NCBI GenBank assembly: GCA_913061235.1
Contig: CAJXTB010000015.1
Span: 1-64,000 of the forward strand
Direction of reading: 5' to 3'
Length of the DNA stretch: 64,000 nt
DNA from: an uncultured Pseudomonadota bacterium
Lineage (GTDB): Bacteria > Myxococcota_A > UBA796 > GCA-2862545
Both the position numbers and the translations under genes were made by a program. The notes beneath the pieces were generated by a model that worked only from the letters and a program-made list of their open reading frames with translations, was not told the DNA's origin and searched no databases. Positions 8,383 through 17,199 of this stretch are shown here, in pieces (position 1 is the stretch's first letter; every line of letters starts with the position of its first letter).

Positions 8383-9378
8383 ATGCGACTAACTTCACTG
8401 TGTATTCTATTGGCCGTGGCCCCTTCCGCTTGGGCCGAAGACCTCAACGACAACGGCTGCATCGACGCCTACGAAGTCGGAACCACCTGCGTCGACAACA
8501 GCGCGAGCATCGGGCCTGAGGTCTCCTTCAGCGCAGACGTCATCGTCGCACCACGCGCCACTCTTGGCGGACGCCTCAACCACGCGAGCAACCCGCTCCC
8601 CATCGCAACCGGTGTTGTCGTTGCCCGGAGTGCGACAGTCGGCGTTGACCATGTTCTGGGTGCTGACACCTTCATCGGCCGCTCGTCCACCGCTGGCGCG
8701 GACCTCACCACTCTGACTGACGTGTCGGTCGGCTACGCCGCACAGCTCGGTCATGACGTGACTTTGGGAGCCAACGCGATTGTTGGAAACCTTGTACACG
8801 TGGGCGACTACGCGTCACTGGGCTCCAATGCCATCGTGGCCCGCTCGACCACCATCGCCAACGCTGCGTCTTCCGGACAAGGCAGCGTCATTAACGGCAT
8901 CGTAGGCCCGGACGGCACTATCGAAGCCGATGTCCGCGTAGAATTCGGCGCACGCGTTCGCAAGCAAGCAACCCTTCTCGAAGGCGCCCGCATTGAGGCC
9001 ACCGCACGCATTGGACGCGGTGCACGCATTGAAGCCGGCGCGACCGTACATGGAACGGTCCAGGCGAACGCCGTCGTCGGAGAAGGAGCCACTGTTGGAG
9101 CGGGCGCGGTCATTGAGCGCGGAGGCCAGTTGTGCGCAGCCAACGTGCTGGCAGACGACGGTCTGATCGAGAGTGGAGAGACCTATCCGTCCACCGGATG
9201 CGGCGGCGGGCTGACCTCTCTCGACCCAGGCCTAAGCTGTGTGGAAATCCTCACCGGAACACCGTCGTCTGGATCCGGAGACTACTGGATTGACCCCAAT
9301 GGTGGAGACCCCAGCGACTCCTTCACCGCCTACTGTGACATGACTACAGACGGCGGCGGGTGGACTCAGATCGCCTGA
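8383..9378 (+). CDS. Secreted beta-helix/fibrinogen-like protein, N-terminal part
   Basis: The start is ATG 8383 behind GGGGAG. A signal peptide ends at AWA (residue 18). A short Cys cap follows (DLNDNGCIDAYEVGTTC), then about 230 residues of hexapeptide repeats (ATVGVDHVLGADTFIG; ARIEATARIGRGARIEAGA) expected to form a left-handed beta-helix. Last comes the beginning of a fibrinogen-like domain (YCDMTTDGGGWTQIA). A TGA at 9376-9378 then stops translation, and the same frame continues to 9900 with the rest of the domain. The N-terminal part is about 90% identical in DNA to the next gene (10015-11502), including its upstream region. Likely an exported surface or extracellular binding protein. 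Confidence 0.75.
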   Translation: MRLTSLCILLAVAPSAWAEDLNDNGCIDAYEVGTTCVDNSASIGPEVSFSADVIVAPRATLGGRLNHASNPLPIATGVVVARSATVGVDHVLGADTFIGRSSTAGADLTTLTDVSVGYAAQLGHDVTLGANAIVGNLVHVGDYASLGSNAIVARSTTIANAASSGQGSVINGIVGPDGTIEADVRVEFGARVRKQATLLEGARIEATARIGRGARIEAGATVHGTVQANAVVGEGATVGAGAVIERGGQLCAANVLADDGLIESGETYPSTGCGGGLTSLDPGLSCVEILTGTPSSGSGDYWIDPNGGDPSDSFTAYCDMTTDGGGWTQIA

Positions 9379-9900
9379 GTGAACACGGACTCGGAGGGGT
9401 ACAACCAGCAGTATTCGTCCATCTTCTCTTCTGTCGTCAGGGGGAATAGAGCTGTTGGTTCCTACAAGATAGATGCGTCAGGCCTCCTCCAAACAGCGAG
9501 CAGCTTTCGGATGTCCGAACCCGCGACGACCGCCGCCGTCGGCACAGCTGACAGCTGGGCAACCGAGTCCGCCTGCGACATCACCAGTGCGGTTCGCGGA
9601 AAGTGGCAGAACCCCGGAAACCAGAACCAAGTACCCGCGCCAATCACCTGTCGAGACACCGTGACAGACGTCATCTGGACGGAGGCAGTCCAGACAAACT
9701 ACCAACAGTGGAGCTCGCCCTGGACAGGTCCCCGCCTGTGGATTGGGAACAGTCACAACGGAGCGCCGTCCTACCATGGCGACTACGTAGCCGGCGGTCT
9801 GACGACCTGGAAGTCAAGCAACAGCACGCCCGGTGTGTACTCGGGGCTCACAGCCAACTCTGGAAACACGGGGGATACTGCTGCCTTCTGGCTTCGGTAG
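9379..9900 (+). pseudogene. C-terminal fibrinogen-like part behind an in-frame TGA
   Basis: This stretch is in the same frame as 8383-9378 and completes its C-terminal domain (Trp/Ser-rich, DSWATESACDITS, TCRDTVTDVIWTEA, ending TAAFWLR). It has no ribosome site or signal peptide of its own. The TGA most simply replaces TGG (WTQIA-W-VNTD), a single-base nonsense change. The 173 residues after it show no other damage, so the mutation is recent, is read through, or is a sequencing error. Confidence 0.65.
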
Positions 9901-10014
9901 GCCTTCCTAAGACGGGTCCCAGACAGGATGTCGGTCCCGGTCATCCAAGCCACCCGAGGACAGTCGGGAAGGTAGTGAGAAGTTATGATACGGTCGTCGC
10001 CATGGGGAGAACAA

Positions 10015-11502
10015 GTGCGACTGACATCACTGTGTATTGGATTGGCCATCGCCCCATCCGCTTGGGCCGAAGACCTCAACGACAACGGCTGCAATGACGC
10101 CTACGAAGTCGGCACGACCTGCGTAGACAACACCGCGAGCATCGGTCCTGAGGTCTCCTTCAGTGCAGACGTCATCGTCGCACCACGCGCGACCCTTGGC
10201 GGACGTCTCAACCACGCGAGCAATCCCCTGCCTGTCGCAACAGGTGTTGTCGTTGCCCGGCAAGCAACACTCGGCGTAGACCACATTCTGGGTGCCGACA
10301 CGTTCATCGGCCGCTCGTCGACCGCCGGCGCGGACCTCACCACCCTGACTGACGTCTCGGTCGGCTACGCCGCACAGCTCGGTCATGACGTGACCTTGGG
10401 TGCCAACGCGATTGTTGGAAACCTCGTACAAGTGGGCGACTACGCGTCACTGGGTTCCAATGCCATCGTGGCCCGCTCGACCACCATCGCCAACGCTGTG
10501 TCTTCAGGACAAGGCAGCGTCATTAACGGCATCGTAGGCCCGGACGGCACTATCGAATCCGATGTCCGCGTAGAGCTCGGCGCACGCGTTCGCAAGCAAG
10601 CCACCCTTCTACAAGGCGCCCGCATTGAGGCCACAGCGCGCATTGGACGCGGCGCCCGAATCGAGGCCGGCGCTACCGTACATGGAACGGTCCAGGCGAA
10701 CGCGGTTGTAGGAGCGGGAGCCACCGTCGGCTTGGGTGCCGTCATTGAGCGCGGGGGCGAGCTGTGCGCAGCCACTGTCCTGGCGGACAACACCTCCATC
10801 CCAAGCGGCGAGACCTACCCAGAGCAAGGCTGTACAGCCCTTCCCAGCTGCAAGGCCATCTTTGACTCCGGAGCGGCAACTGGAGACCACCTGTACTCCA
10901 TCGATCCGGACGGTACAGGCAGTGGTGATGCGTTCGATGCCTACTGTGACATGACCACGGATGGCGGCGGTTGGACCCTGATCTACCAGGTCAACGCCGT
11001 CGGCTGCACCCAGTACGACAGCGAAGATGTCTTTGAGAACCGGTCCACCTTCGGCACCCTTGCGGACGACAACTTCCTACCGCCGTACTTCTATACGGTC
11101 CCATTCACCGAGTCATACATGGTGGACGAGGACCACAGCGTGCCGGTGTTCAGCACCAGCACCTTCTCAAGCGGCACCGTCAACGACTTCCTCGACACCG
11201 TGGATCCGCTATGGCCTGGCGTTGCACTCTGGACCGGTGGGAGCCGGACATCCTTTGCTCTGCTCTCCGGTGGAACCAGCGACAACCGGTTCAGCAACGG
11301 AGACCTGCGCGGCGCCTTCAACATTAATCAGTCGGACATCCCGAATTCACTCTCGCCGCCAGTGTCCTACACCTACGCTACCGGAGAGACCCACCTCATC
11401 ACTGACAGCGCTCAGGGTACGGGGGCGCGACGGTACGCCGTAGCTCTCCAGCCGGTGGCCGGAGTCGCCCTCGACCAGCGGTATCAGCTCTTCGTTCGAT
11501 AG
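10015..11502 (+). CDS. Secreted beta-helix protein with fibrinogen-like C-terminal domain
   Basis: The start is GTG 10015 (GGGGAG five bases upstream), chosen by alignment with the paralogue at 8383; a frame from 9985 would bury the signal peptide. Layout: signal peptide 1-18, Cys cap DLNDNGCNDAYEVGTTC, hexapeptide beta-helix to about residue 265, then a YCDMTTDGGGWTLI fibrinogen-like domain of about 220 residues ending QRYQLFVR. The helix part closely copies the previous gene, while the C-terminal domain after GGGWT differs strongly. This is the intact member of the tandem family. A possible -10 (TATGAT) lies at about 9984-9989. The role is presumably binding or adhesion; the ligand is unknown. 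Confidence 0.8.
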   Translation: MRLTSLCIGLAIAPSAWAEDLNDNGCNDAYEVGTTCVDNTASIGPEVSFSADVIVAPRATLGGRLNHASNPLPVATGVVVARQATLGVDHILGADTFIGRSSTAGADLTTLTDVSVGYAAQLGHDVTLGANAIVGNLVQVGDYASLGSNAIVARSTTIANAVSSGQGSVINGIVGPDGTIESDVRVELGARVRKQATLLQGARIEATARIGRGARIEAGATVHGTVQANAVVGAGATVGLGAVIERGGELCAATVLADNTSIPSGETYPEQGCTALPSCKAIFDSGAATGDHLYSIDPDGTGSGDAFDAYCDMTTDGGGWTLIYQVNAVGCTQYDSEDVFENRSTFGTLADDNFLPPYFYTVPFTESYMVDEDHSVPVFSTSTFSSGTVNDFLDTVDPLWPGVALWTGGSRTSFALLSGGTSDNRFSNGDLRGAFNINQSDIPNSLSPPVSYTYATGETHLITDSAQGTGARRYAVALQPVAGVALDQRYQLFVR

Positions 11503-11631
11503 TGCTGGGAGACGAACGCCCGACCGACCAGCGCAACTGCGAGCACGAACACCTCTCGGGCCACCGGCGAGCACCAGCCAGAGAGACATGTTTGGTGAAC
11601 CAACCAGCTCTGAACCCAGGGATTCTCTACC

Positions 11632-13173
11632 CTAGTTGCAGTAATCGTTGAACCCAGGAGCGGCCGTCGCGCAGCCGTTCGTGCAGTTGCCTTGGTCCGA
11701 CCACGAGCCGTTCGTACAGTTGTACAAGTGGTTGGTGTTCTGGCTTCGGCTGGTTGCACCGCAGTACAGACCGTTTCCGCTCGGACACGCCACTGTCGCG
11801 CAGTAGTCATTCGTTCCGGCACTGGCGATAGTACAGCCAGCACCGCAGGTTCCGATATCGGTGTAGTTGCCGTTCGAGCAGCTATACAGGTGGGTCGTGT
11901 TCTGGCCCAGAGATGCGCTTCCGCAGTAGTTCCCATTGCCGCTCGGGCATGAAGCGGGAGGTGCTGCACATGTGTCCGGCTGTCCTGGCGGCGCCGTGTC
12001 GCAGCCGTAGTCACAGTTGCCCAGGTCGCTCCAGTTCGCGTTGGAACAGGCATACAGGTGGCTCGTGTTCTGCCCGCGTGCGGCACTTCCGCAGTAGTCG
12101 CCATTGCCGCTGGGGCAGGTTGCGACGTCGTCCGCACAGGTGTCGTCGATGCCCGGCGCTTCTGAGACACAGCCGTTGGCGCAGTCTCCCAGGTCGGTCC
12201 ACGTGCCGTTGGTGCAGTCGTACAGGTGGTTTGCGTTGTGGCCCAGCGTTGGGATTCCGCAGTAGTCACCATTGCCAGCTGGGCAGTCTCCAATGCCATC
12301 TTGGCAGGTGTCATCAAACCCAGGAGCAGCAACTTCGCAGCCCCCCACGCACGCACCAAGGTCGGTGTACGCGCCGAAGCTGCAGGCGTACAGATGGTCG
12401 GCAATCTGGCCCAGTCCGGTGTCGCCGCAGTAGTCACCGTTGCCGCTGGGGCACGTGCCTGGAGCCTGGCAGTCGTCCAAAACGAAGGCCACTGGGTCGA
12501 CGTACGGCGAGAACGGTGGCGCTGGGGCGTAGCCACGCGTAGCGCAGGCGCCGGCAGCATCTGAGCACGGCAGGATGTCGTCGCAGGCGCCCATGCGCAG
12601 GCCAAAGTGGATGTGGTTGGCCCAAGAAGACAGCACGGTGGTGCCGTCATGAATGCTGCCGATGCGGTCCCCTCGGGAGACCGCGGTTCCGGCGGTGAGG
12701 TTCGAGTCGCCGTCCACGTGTCCGTAGATGGCGCACACCACCGTCCCGTCGGAGAGCGAGTGCTCGGCAATGACGATGGGCCCCCAGTTGTTCGCAACCG
12801 TGCCTCGTGTGGCGTTGGAGCGAATCGTGCCATCCGCGAAGGCAACCACCTCGGTTCCGGCGGATGCGCAGTAGTCGTCTGCGATGTGGTAGCCCCACGT
12901 GCCCGACGCGTCTGAGGAGCGGAAGTCACCAAAGTCGAAGCACCCATCGTTGTCGCGGTAGCCGGCCACAGGCAGCTGGCAGTCGCCGTCGTTTCCACCG
13001 CCACCAAAGGTATCGGAGTCTGTGTCACCGTCCGGGTCGGTCCCCGCGTCAGAGTCGGTTCCATCGTCGGTGTCCGAGGTGATGTCGGTTCCGCTCCCGG
13101 TGTCCGGGTCGATAGGACGCAGTCCGTTCGCACAGGCTGGCAGTAGGACGGCGAGTGCGATGAGAATGCGCAT
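11632..13173 (-). CDS. M23 peptidase lipoprotein with five Cys-rich repeats
   Basis: The start is ATG 13173 (CGGAGA upstream). A lipoprotein signal ends LLPAC. An acidic DTGSGTDITSDTDDGTDSD linker follows. The M23/LytM-type metallopeptidase domain shows YHIADD (HxxxD), IYGHVD and ANHIHFGL (HxH), so the zinc ligands are present. The C-terminal half holds five repeats of about 50-57 residues, each (T/D/S/A)CP(S/A)GNG-YCG...HLY-C...DLG-C-GC...D-C. M23 enzymes cut peptidoglycan peptide bridges or extracellular proteins. The repeats carry many Cys and probably form disulfide-bonded binding modules. The layout suggests a cell-surface enzyme acting on other cells or extracellular protein. Confidence 0.85.
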   Translation of the reverse strand: MRILIALAVLLPACANGLRPIDPDTGSGTDITSDTDDGTDSDAGTDPDGDTDSDTFGGGGNDGDCQLPVAGYRDNDGCFDFGDFRSSDASGTWGYHIADDYCASAGTEVVAFADGTIRSNATRGTVANNWGPIVIAEHSLSDGTVVCAIYGHVDGDSNLTAGTAVSRGDRIGSIHDGTTVLSSWANHIHFGLRMGACDDILPCSDAAGACATRGYAPAPPFSPYVDPVAFVLDDCQAPGTCPSGNGDYCGDTGLGQIADHLYACSFGAYTDLGACVGGCEVAAPGFDDTCQDGIGDCPAGNGDYCGIPTLGHNANHLYDCTNGTWTDLGDCANGCVSEAPGIDDTCADDVATCPSGNGDYCGSAARGQNTSHLYACSNANWSDLGNCDYGCDTAPPGQPDTCAAPPASCPSGNGNYCGSASLGQNTTHLYSCSNGNYTDIGTCGAGCTIASAGTNDYCATVACPSGNGLYCGATSRSQNTNHLYNCTNGSWSDQGNCTNGCATAAPGFNDYCN

Positions 13174-13260
13174 AGAGTCTCCGGGGCCGGAGAATAGCCC
13201 ATTTGGCGTTGGGTCCGCCGTTGCCCCCGTCATTCAGGTCGTTGTGCCTTGCAAGCGGCG

Positions 13261-13554
13261 CTACTTGGACCACGCGTAGGTGATGCTCCGGGTCGTTTCG
13301 CCGTCGACCGCATGGACAACCAGCGCCCCCTTCTTGTTGAACTCCATGGATGCAATGTCCGCCGTCTCCACGTCCACCGTCGTGGTCGTGATGCCGTCCG
13401 ACACGAAGACTGTGCTGCCCCATGCCTCAGCGACCAACCCCTTGTCGGAATCCTGCGCGGTGACGGAAGGCATGAAGGAGCCGTACGGTCCACAGGCGAG
13501 TGCAGGAGCGGCGGCGATGAGGGCTAGAAAGATGACGGTGACGAAGCGAGCCAT
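13261..13554 (-). CDS. Small exported protein of unknown function
   Basis: A 97-residue protein with a clear signal peptide (MARFVTVIFLALIAAAPALA, cleaved before CGPYG) and a mature part of about 77 residues that looks all-beta (GLVAEAWGSTVFVSDGI, GALVVHAVDGETTRSI). GGAGGCCACC precedes the ATG. The Cys right after the Ala could be lipidated, but the site looks more like ordinary cleavage. No family is recognised. It stands alone between the M23 lipoprotein and another small lipoprotein. Confidence 0.65.
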   Translation of the reverse strand: MARFVTVIFLALIAAAPALACGPYGSFMPSVTAQDSDKGLVAEAWGSTVFVSDGITTTTVDVETADIASMEFNKKGALVVHAVDGETTRSITYAWSK

Positions 13555-13688
13555 GGTGGCCTCCTTTGGGGTTCACCGGTTCAGACGTGCGCCATTCATT
13601 TCAGTTCAACGGATAATCAGAACATCACTATTCTGTTTGGACGAACAGTGAGCCCGCACAGACCCAGTCCCCCCACTCTCACTGGGCC

Positions 13689-14207
13689 TCAGGGCTCTCC
13701 AGCCGAGTATCGATGGTCCCTCTTGGCATACAGGTCCCCATTGAATTGGTAGCGCGTGTACATCGTTTCCCCGTGAATCATCATCTGGTCGGTTCCAATG
13801 ATGCACATCCCGTTCACTCGCTCACCGGTGCAGCTGAAGCCAAACATGCGTCCCGAGGCAAGCTGTCCCACGTAGACAGCGGGTGTCTGTTGAAGGAAGA
13901 GGTAGAACACCGACGCACCCGGCGCCGTGACCGTGAAGTCGACAACCCCATCCCCGTTGAAGTCCTCGCTTGCGGCGCACACGAAGTCCTCAGCCGTCGC
14001 GTTGCCAAGGGTCGATGCGTTGATGGTGGTTTCACGACGCACCTCGAACGCTTTTTCACGCGCGGCGCGACAGATTTCCCCTTCGAACAGCGGCGAATCC
14101 TCCGGCGAATCGACAGGCGAATCGATTGGCGCAACCGGTTCGGCAGCGGAAGGGAGCTCCGAAATCGGTGCGGCACAACCAAAGGCGACGAGGGCAAGAA
14201 AACGCAT
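13689..14207 (-). CDS. Lipoprotein with EF-hand-like motif
   Basis: I choose ATG 14207, which gives a lipoprotein signal MRFLALVAFGC; the frame is open further upstream but without a signal. After a Pro/Ser/Asp linker (SPVDSPEDSP) the mature domain of about 130 residues contains DFNGDGVVDFTV, a calcium-loop-like sequence also found in FG-GAP repeats. Several Cys could pair. I recognise no catalytic motif. Probably an exported binding or structural protein. Confidence 0.6.
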   Translation of the reverse strand: MRFLALVAFGCAAPISELPSAAEPVAPIDSPVDSPEDSPLFEGEICRAAREKAFEVRRETTINASTLGNATAEDFVCAASEDFNGDGVVDFTVTAPGASVFYLFLQQTPAVYVGQLASGRMFGFSCTGERVNGMCIIGTDQMMIHGETMYTRYQFNGDLYAKRDHRYSAGEP

Positions 14208-14286
14208 GCCCTCCCCATAGCTGACGTATGACGCGGAGGCCCCACCCATTCCAAAGCCCATTTTTCGACGGGTGACTCGACCGTGT

Positions 14287-16614
14287 TTACTCGATCGGGA
14301 ATGGAACCGAATCGGCAGCGCTGCCCCCCAAGTCCGTAGTCGCGGCAACTCCAACCCAGCGTCCGCCCCCTACTGCTGAGGCTCCCCCGTACCCGCCGGA
14401 CGTGGACCATCCGCCGCTGGAGACGCGTGCACCGAGGGCTGTGTCTTCACCAAGCGGACCGCTATCGCCGGTGGGCTGACCGAGTTGAACACCACCGCCA
14501 GCGTGAGACGAGCCGGACACCCGAACAACGGGAGCCCGTCTTCCGCCGAACACGTGTTGGGGACGCAGGCCCATGGGGCTCGACAGCAATCCAGAGCCAC
14601 CGAAGGCTAGCAGTCGCGGCGCGCGGAAGCCCATTGGACTCGACAGCAGGCCTGACCCGCCGAAGTCAATGAGCGTAAGCCTCTGAATGCCCAGTGGGTC
14701 AAGGGCACGGGTGGCGTTTAGGTTGACCGTCACGGTGCTGGTTGAGCCAAAGGGCAATGCGTCTGGAGTGAAGATGAGCGACCGACTCTGTCCGGAGCTC
14801 GCCAGATCGAACACAACGTACGCATCATGCACGTCGCCTAGACCTTCAACACTGCCTTGCTCCCAGCGCACAGCAAGGGTCGCGTCCTGGGTAGCTGGCT
14901 GGGCGTCAATGGCCTCGACCAAGACATCCAAGGCGTCGCTCACGAAGAGCCCTGGCATTGGACGATGCACACCGCCCTGGGCGTCGATGACCCGCGTAGC
15001 GACTACTTCCCACGATGCCGGTCCGTCCAATGACAGCAAGTCCACAGCGGGCCCCTCAATCATGCACTGGGCTGCGCCGTCCACGTCAAGGGAGGTAGTG
15101 CACAGGGTGGATTCCTCCGAGGCCCCCCTCACAGACACAAGGACCTGCGCTCCAACCAGCGGTGCTCCCGTCTCATCGAAGGCTGCAACGGTGACGAGTG
15201 GCGCTACAGAACCTGCCCCCAAGTCCAGTAAGACCGGGAGAATGGACACCGCCACTTGGGAGGTCCGCGGTGGTAATGCGCCCGAAGCGATTGCGCGTGA
15301 CCTCATGTAGCTCACACGCCCAACGCCCATGCCCTGATGCACCCATGATGACCCCCAACTCGCCATGGCGCCAGAGATGAGGCGCCGCCGGACCTCTTCT
15401 GGAGGCACGCCGTCGCTAATCAACTGCGCTGCCACTCCGGTCACCACTGCCGCCGCCTGGCTGGTGCCCTCGAACATCCATGCGCCGACGTCACCTGGCT
15501 CTTGCAACCCAATTGTCTCGCCAACCAGGCCGTCCAAGACCAAATCTGAGTTGAGGTCGACGTCGAGTTCTCCACCGGGTGCCATCAGGTCCACCCCCCC
15601 ACCATAGTTGCTATATTTCGCGAGTATGAGGTTGTTCTCGCCGTATCCCAGCGCTCCTACGGCCAATACGGAGCAATGGGCCGCAGGCCAGCTCACGTAG
15701 CTGGAGCCATCGTTTCCGACGGCAGCAATCACGACAATATCTGCCTGATCGGCAGCATCGAGCGCCTCGATCAGTGGCTGACTGGGCACGTAGTCACGGT
15801 GAAAGGACAGGCTTAGGTTGATGACGTCCGCGTTGTTGTCAATCGCGTGCCAGATACCCTCAACAAGGTCAAACTCCATGCCTGTATTGTCTTTGTCCAG
15901 TACCTTGATGGGCATCAGGTCCACGCCGGAAGCGACCCCTTGAACCAGTCCTTGTGACGCGATCAAGCTGGCAATATGAGTGCCGTGCTGGTGGTCGTCG
16001 TAGGGGGTGTTGTCGCCGTTGACAAGGTCAATGGGGTACCGAATTTCAACGTGGGCGAGGGACGGAGCCGCTTGGTAGGCGCGACCGCCTTCTGTGGCGT
16101 TTTCGTAGGCCAAACCTGTGTCCAACACAGCCACGCGAACGGAGTCGCCGTCTTGTAGAAAGACAGCAGGGGGCAAGCCGAGCTGGTCCAGGTGCCAAGC
16201 GTAGCCGGACACATCGACCGTCTGAACCACCGCCCCAGACGCCACGGCTACCGGCATGATGGCGGCCACGGCGGGTTCGAGGGCGAGCGCGGTCACGAGA
16301 GCTGGAGCCTGCCCGCCGGCCACACGCAGTACGCCGAGTCCCGACAAGCCCACCTCGCGCTCCACCGTCGCACCGTAGATGACTGCAATGTCGTACAGGT
16401 CATCGTCGTGGGAGTCGTCGGACAGGCGCACCATCACAAGGTCATCAAAGACTACGTCGGTGGTGGGCGAAGGGCCGGCAACCCCCTCGGTGTCGCTGTC
16501 GGCGTCCGTGTCGCTGTCGCTGTCGGCGTCCGTGTCGCTGTCGCTGTCGGCGTCCAGATCTGTGTCGTTGTCAATGTCACTCGCCACCGTGACATCGACA
16601 TGGGTCAGCCTCAC
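14287..16614 (-). CDS. Subtilisin-like (S8) serine protease
   Basis: The catalytic triad is complete: Asp in VAVLDTGLAYE, His in HQHGTHIASLIAS and Ser in FEGTSQAAAVVTG, with the oxyanion Asn in AAVGNDGSS. An acidic DSDSDTDADSD linker precedes an inhibitor-like propeptide region. The C-terminal part (about 440-775) is beta-rich and Gly-rich, with a twice-repeated FGGSGLLSSPMG segment. The GTG at 16614 has no ribosome site and leaves the protein without export signal. A lipoprotein signal lies upstream one base out of frame (see 16577-16657), so the natural protein is very probably a surface lipoprotein protease. Confidence 0.85.
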   Translation of the reverse strand: MRLTHVDVTVASDIDNDTDLDADSDSDTDADSDSDTDADSDTEGVAGPSPTTDVVFDDLVMVRLSDDSHDDDLYDIAVIYGATVEREVGLSGLGVLRVAGGQAPALVTALALEPAVAAIMPVAVASGAVVQTVDVSGYAWHLDQLGLPPAVFLQDGDSVRVAVLDTGLAYENATEGGRAYQAAPSLAHVEIRYPIDLVNGDNTPYDDHQHGTHIASLIASQGLVQGVASGVDLMPIKVLDKDNTGMEFDLVEGIWHAIDNNADVINLSLSFHRDYVPSQPLIEALDAADQADIVVIAAVGNDGSSYVSWPAAHCSVLAVGALGYGENNLILAKYSNYGGGVDLMAPGGELDVDLNSDLVLDGLVGETIGLQEPGDVGAWMFEGTSQAAAVVTGVAAQLISDGVPPEEVRRRLISGAMASWGSSWVHQGMGVGRVSYMRSRAIASGALPPRTSQVAVSILPVLLDLGAGSVAPLVTVAAFDETGAPLVGAQVLVSVRGASEESTLCTTSLDVDGAAQCMIEGPAVDLLSLDGPASWEVVATRVIDAQGGVHRPMPGLFVSDALDVLVEAIDAQPATQDATLAVRWEQGSVEGLGDVHDAYVVFDLASSGQSRSLIFTPDALPFGSTSTVTVNLNATRALDPLGIQRLTLIDFGGSGLLSSPMGFRAPRLLAFGGSGLLSSPMGLRPQHVFGGRRAPVVRVSGSSHAGGGVQLGQPTGDSGPLGEDTALGARVSSGGWSTSGGYGGASAVGGGRWVGVAATTDLGGSAADSVPFPIE

Positions 16615-16657
16615 AGCCAGCGAGGGCTACAAACAACAACAGGGCACACGTACGCAT
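16577..16657 (-). pseudogene. Out-of-frame lipoprotein signal peptide of the S8 protease
   Basis: ATG 16657, preceded by GGAG five bases away, opens a frame encoding MRTCALLLFVALAGCEADP, a textbook lipoprotein signal with lipobox LAGC. It stops after 26 residues. The protease frame overlaps it and differs by one base (offset 43 bases). A single indel near 16590-16610 would fuse signal, acidic linker and protease exactly as in the neighbouring lipoproteins. Confidence 0.7.
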
Positions 16658-16830
16658 GGGGACTCCAAGATCCCCCCCATCGGCACCCGCAGTCCGTTTC
16701 GTAAGGGGTCAACCGCCCTACAGCCCCGGAATCACTCAACCTAGCGCGCTAGCGGGAAGTCCCAAGAGCTAACGTCGACGCTCGGTGAGGCCGTGACGTG
16801 GAACCGTTCAAAGTCCGCTAGATACCAAGT

Positions 16831-17166
16831 CTACTCGTCCATCTCAAAGATAGCGAGTACCTGCGGGGCTGGTGGGGCCACGTGGTAGTGGCCCTCGTCA
16901 TCCGCCGCGAGGGTAATGCGAAAGTCCCCTTGGGTGATGCTGATTGCCCCATGCTTGTCGATCTTGAACTTGTGTTCGCCGGACGTCTTGAAGCGCTGCT
17001 TGTACAGCCATCGCACTTCGTCACCGGCGTTTGCTGCCGGCGTCTCCATGTCGAAGATGCACTCCCCCTTGTTGGGAAAGTCGTCACGTGGAGCGAAGCG
17101 AACCACCCCAATGAGAGCGTCAGTGAAGTCGTACAGGGCGAGCGTATCGGAGGGCAGTGTTTGCAT
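16831..17166 (-). CDS. Hypothetical cytoplasmic protein
   Basis: A 111-residue protein, no signal peptide, mixed alpha/beta appearance (LALYDFTDALIGVVRFAPRD, KTSGEHKFKIDKHGAISI). No family is recognised. It starts from an ATG shortly downstream of the end of the barrel-like protein gene at 17200 and could be co-transcribed with it (34-base gap, same strand). Confidence 0.6.
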   Translation of the reverse strand: MQTLPSDTLALYDFTDALIGVVRFAPRDDFPNKGECIFDMETPAANAGDEVRWLYKQRFKTSGEHKFKIDKHGAISITQGDFRITLAADDEGHYHVAPPAPQVLAIFEMDE

Positions 17167-17199
17167 GGGCGCCAGCTAACCCATCACGCGTCCTGTCAG

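Noticed and set aside
9376-9378. TGA decoded as selenocysteine
   Set aside because: The family has no Cys/Sec at this position, and I see no convincing hairpin of the SECIS type right after it. A nonsense mutation is simpler.
11650-12480. Regular 150-170-bp spaced repeats as CRISPR array
   Set aside because: The periodic DNA similarity comes from five protein repeats of the M23 lipoprotein. No spacer-repeat pattern is present.
11484-13202. 572-residue frame on the - strand overlapping the M23 lipoprotein
   Set aside because: It is a shadow frame of low-complexity Thr/Arg/Ser in another phase. The real gene is 11632-13173, with a signal peptide and intact motifs.
16490-16570. Tandem GTCGCTGTCGGC-type repeats as CRISPR or microsatellite
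   Set aside because: They are short units that encode the acidic DSDSDTDAD linker of the S8 protease and have no spacers.
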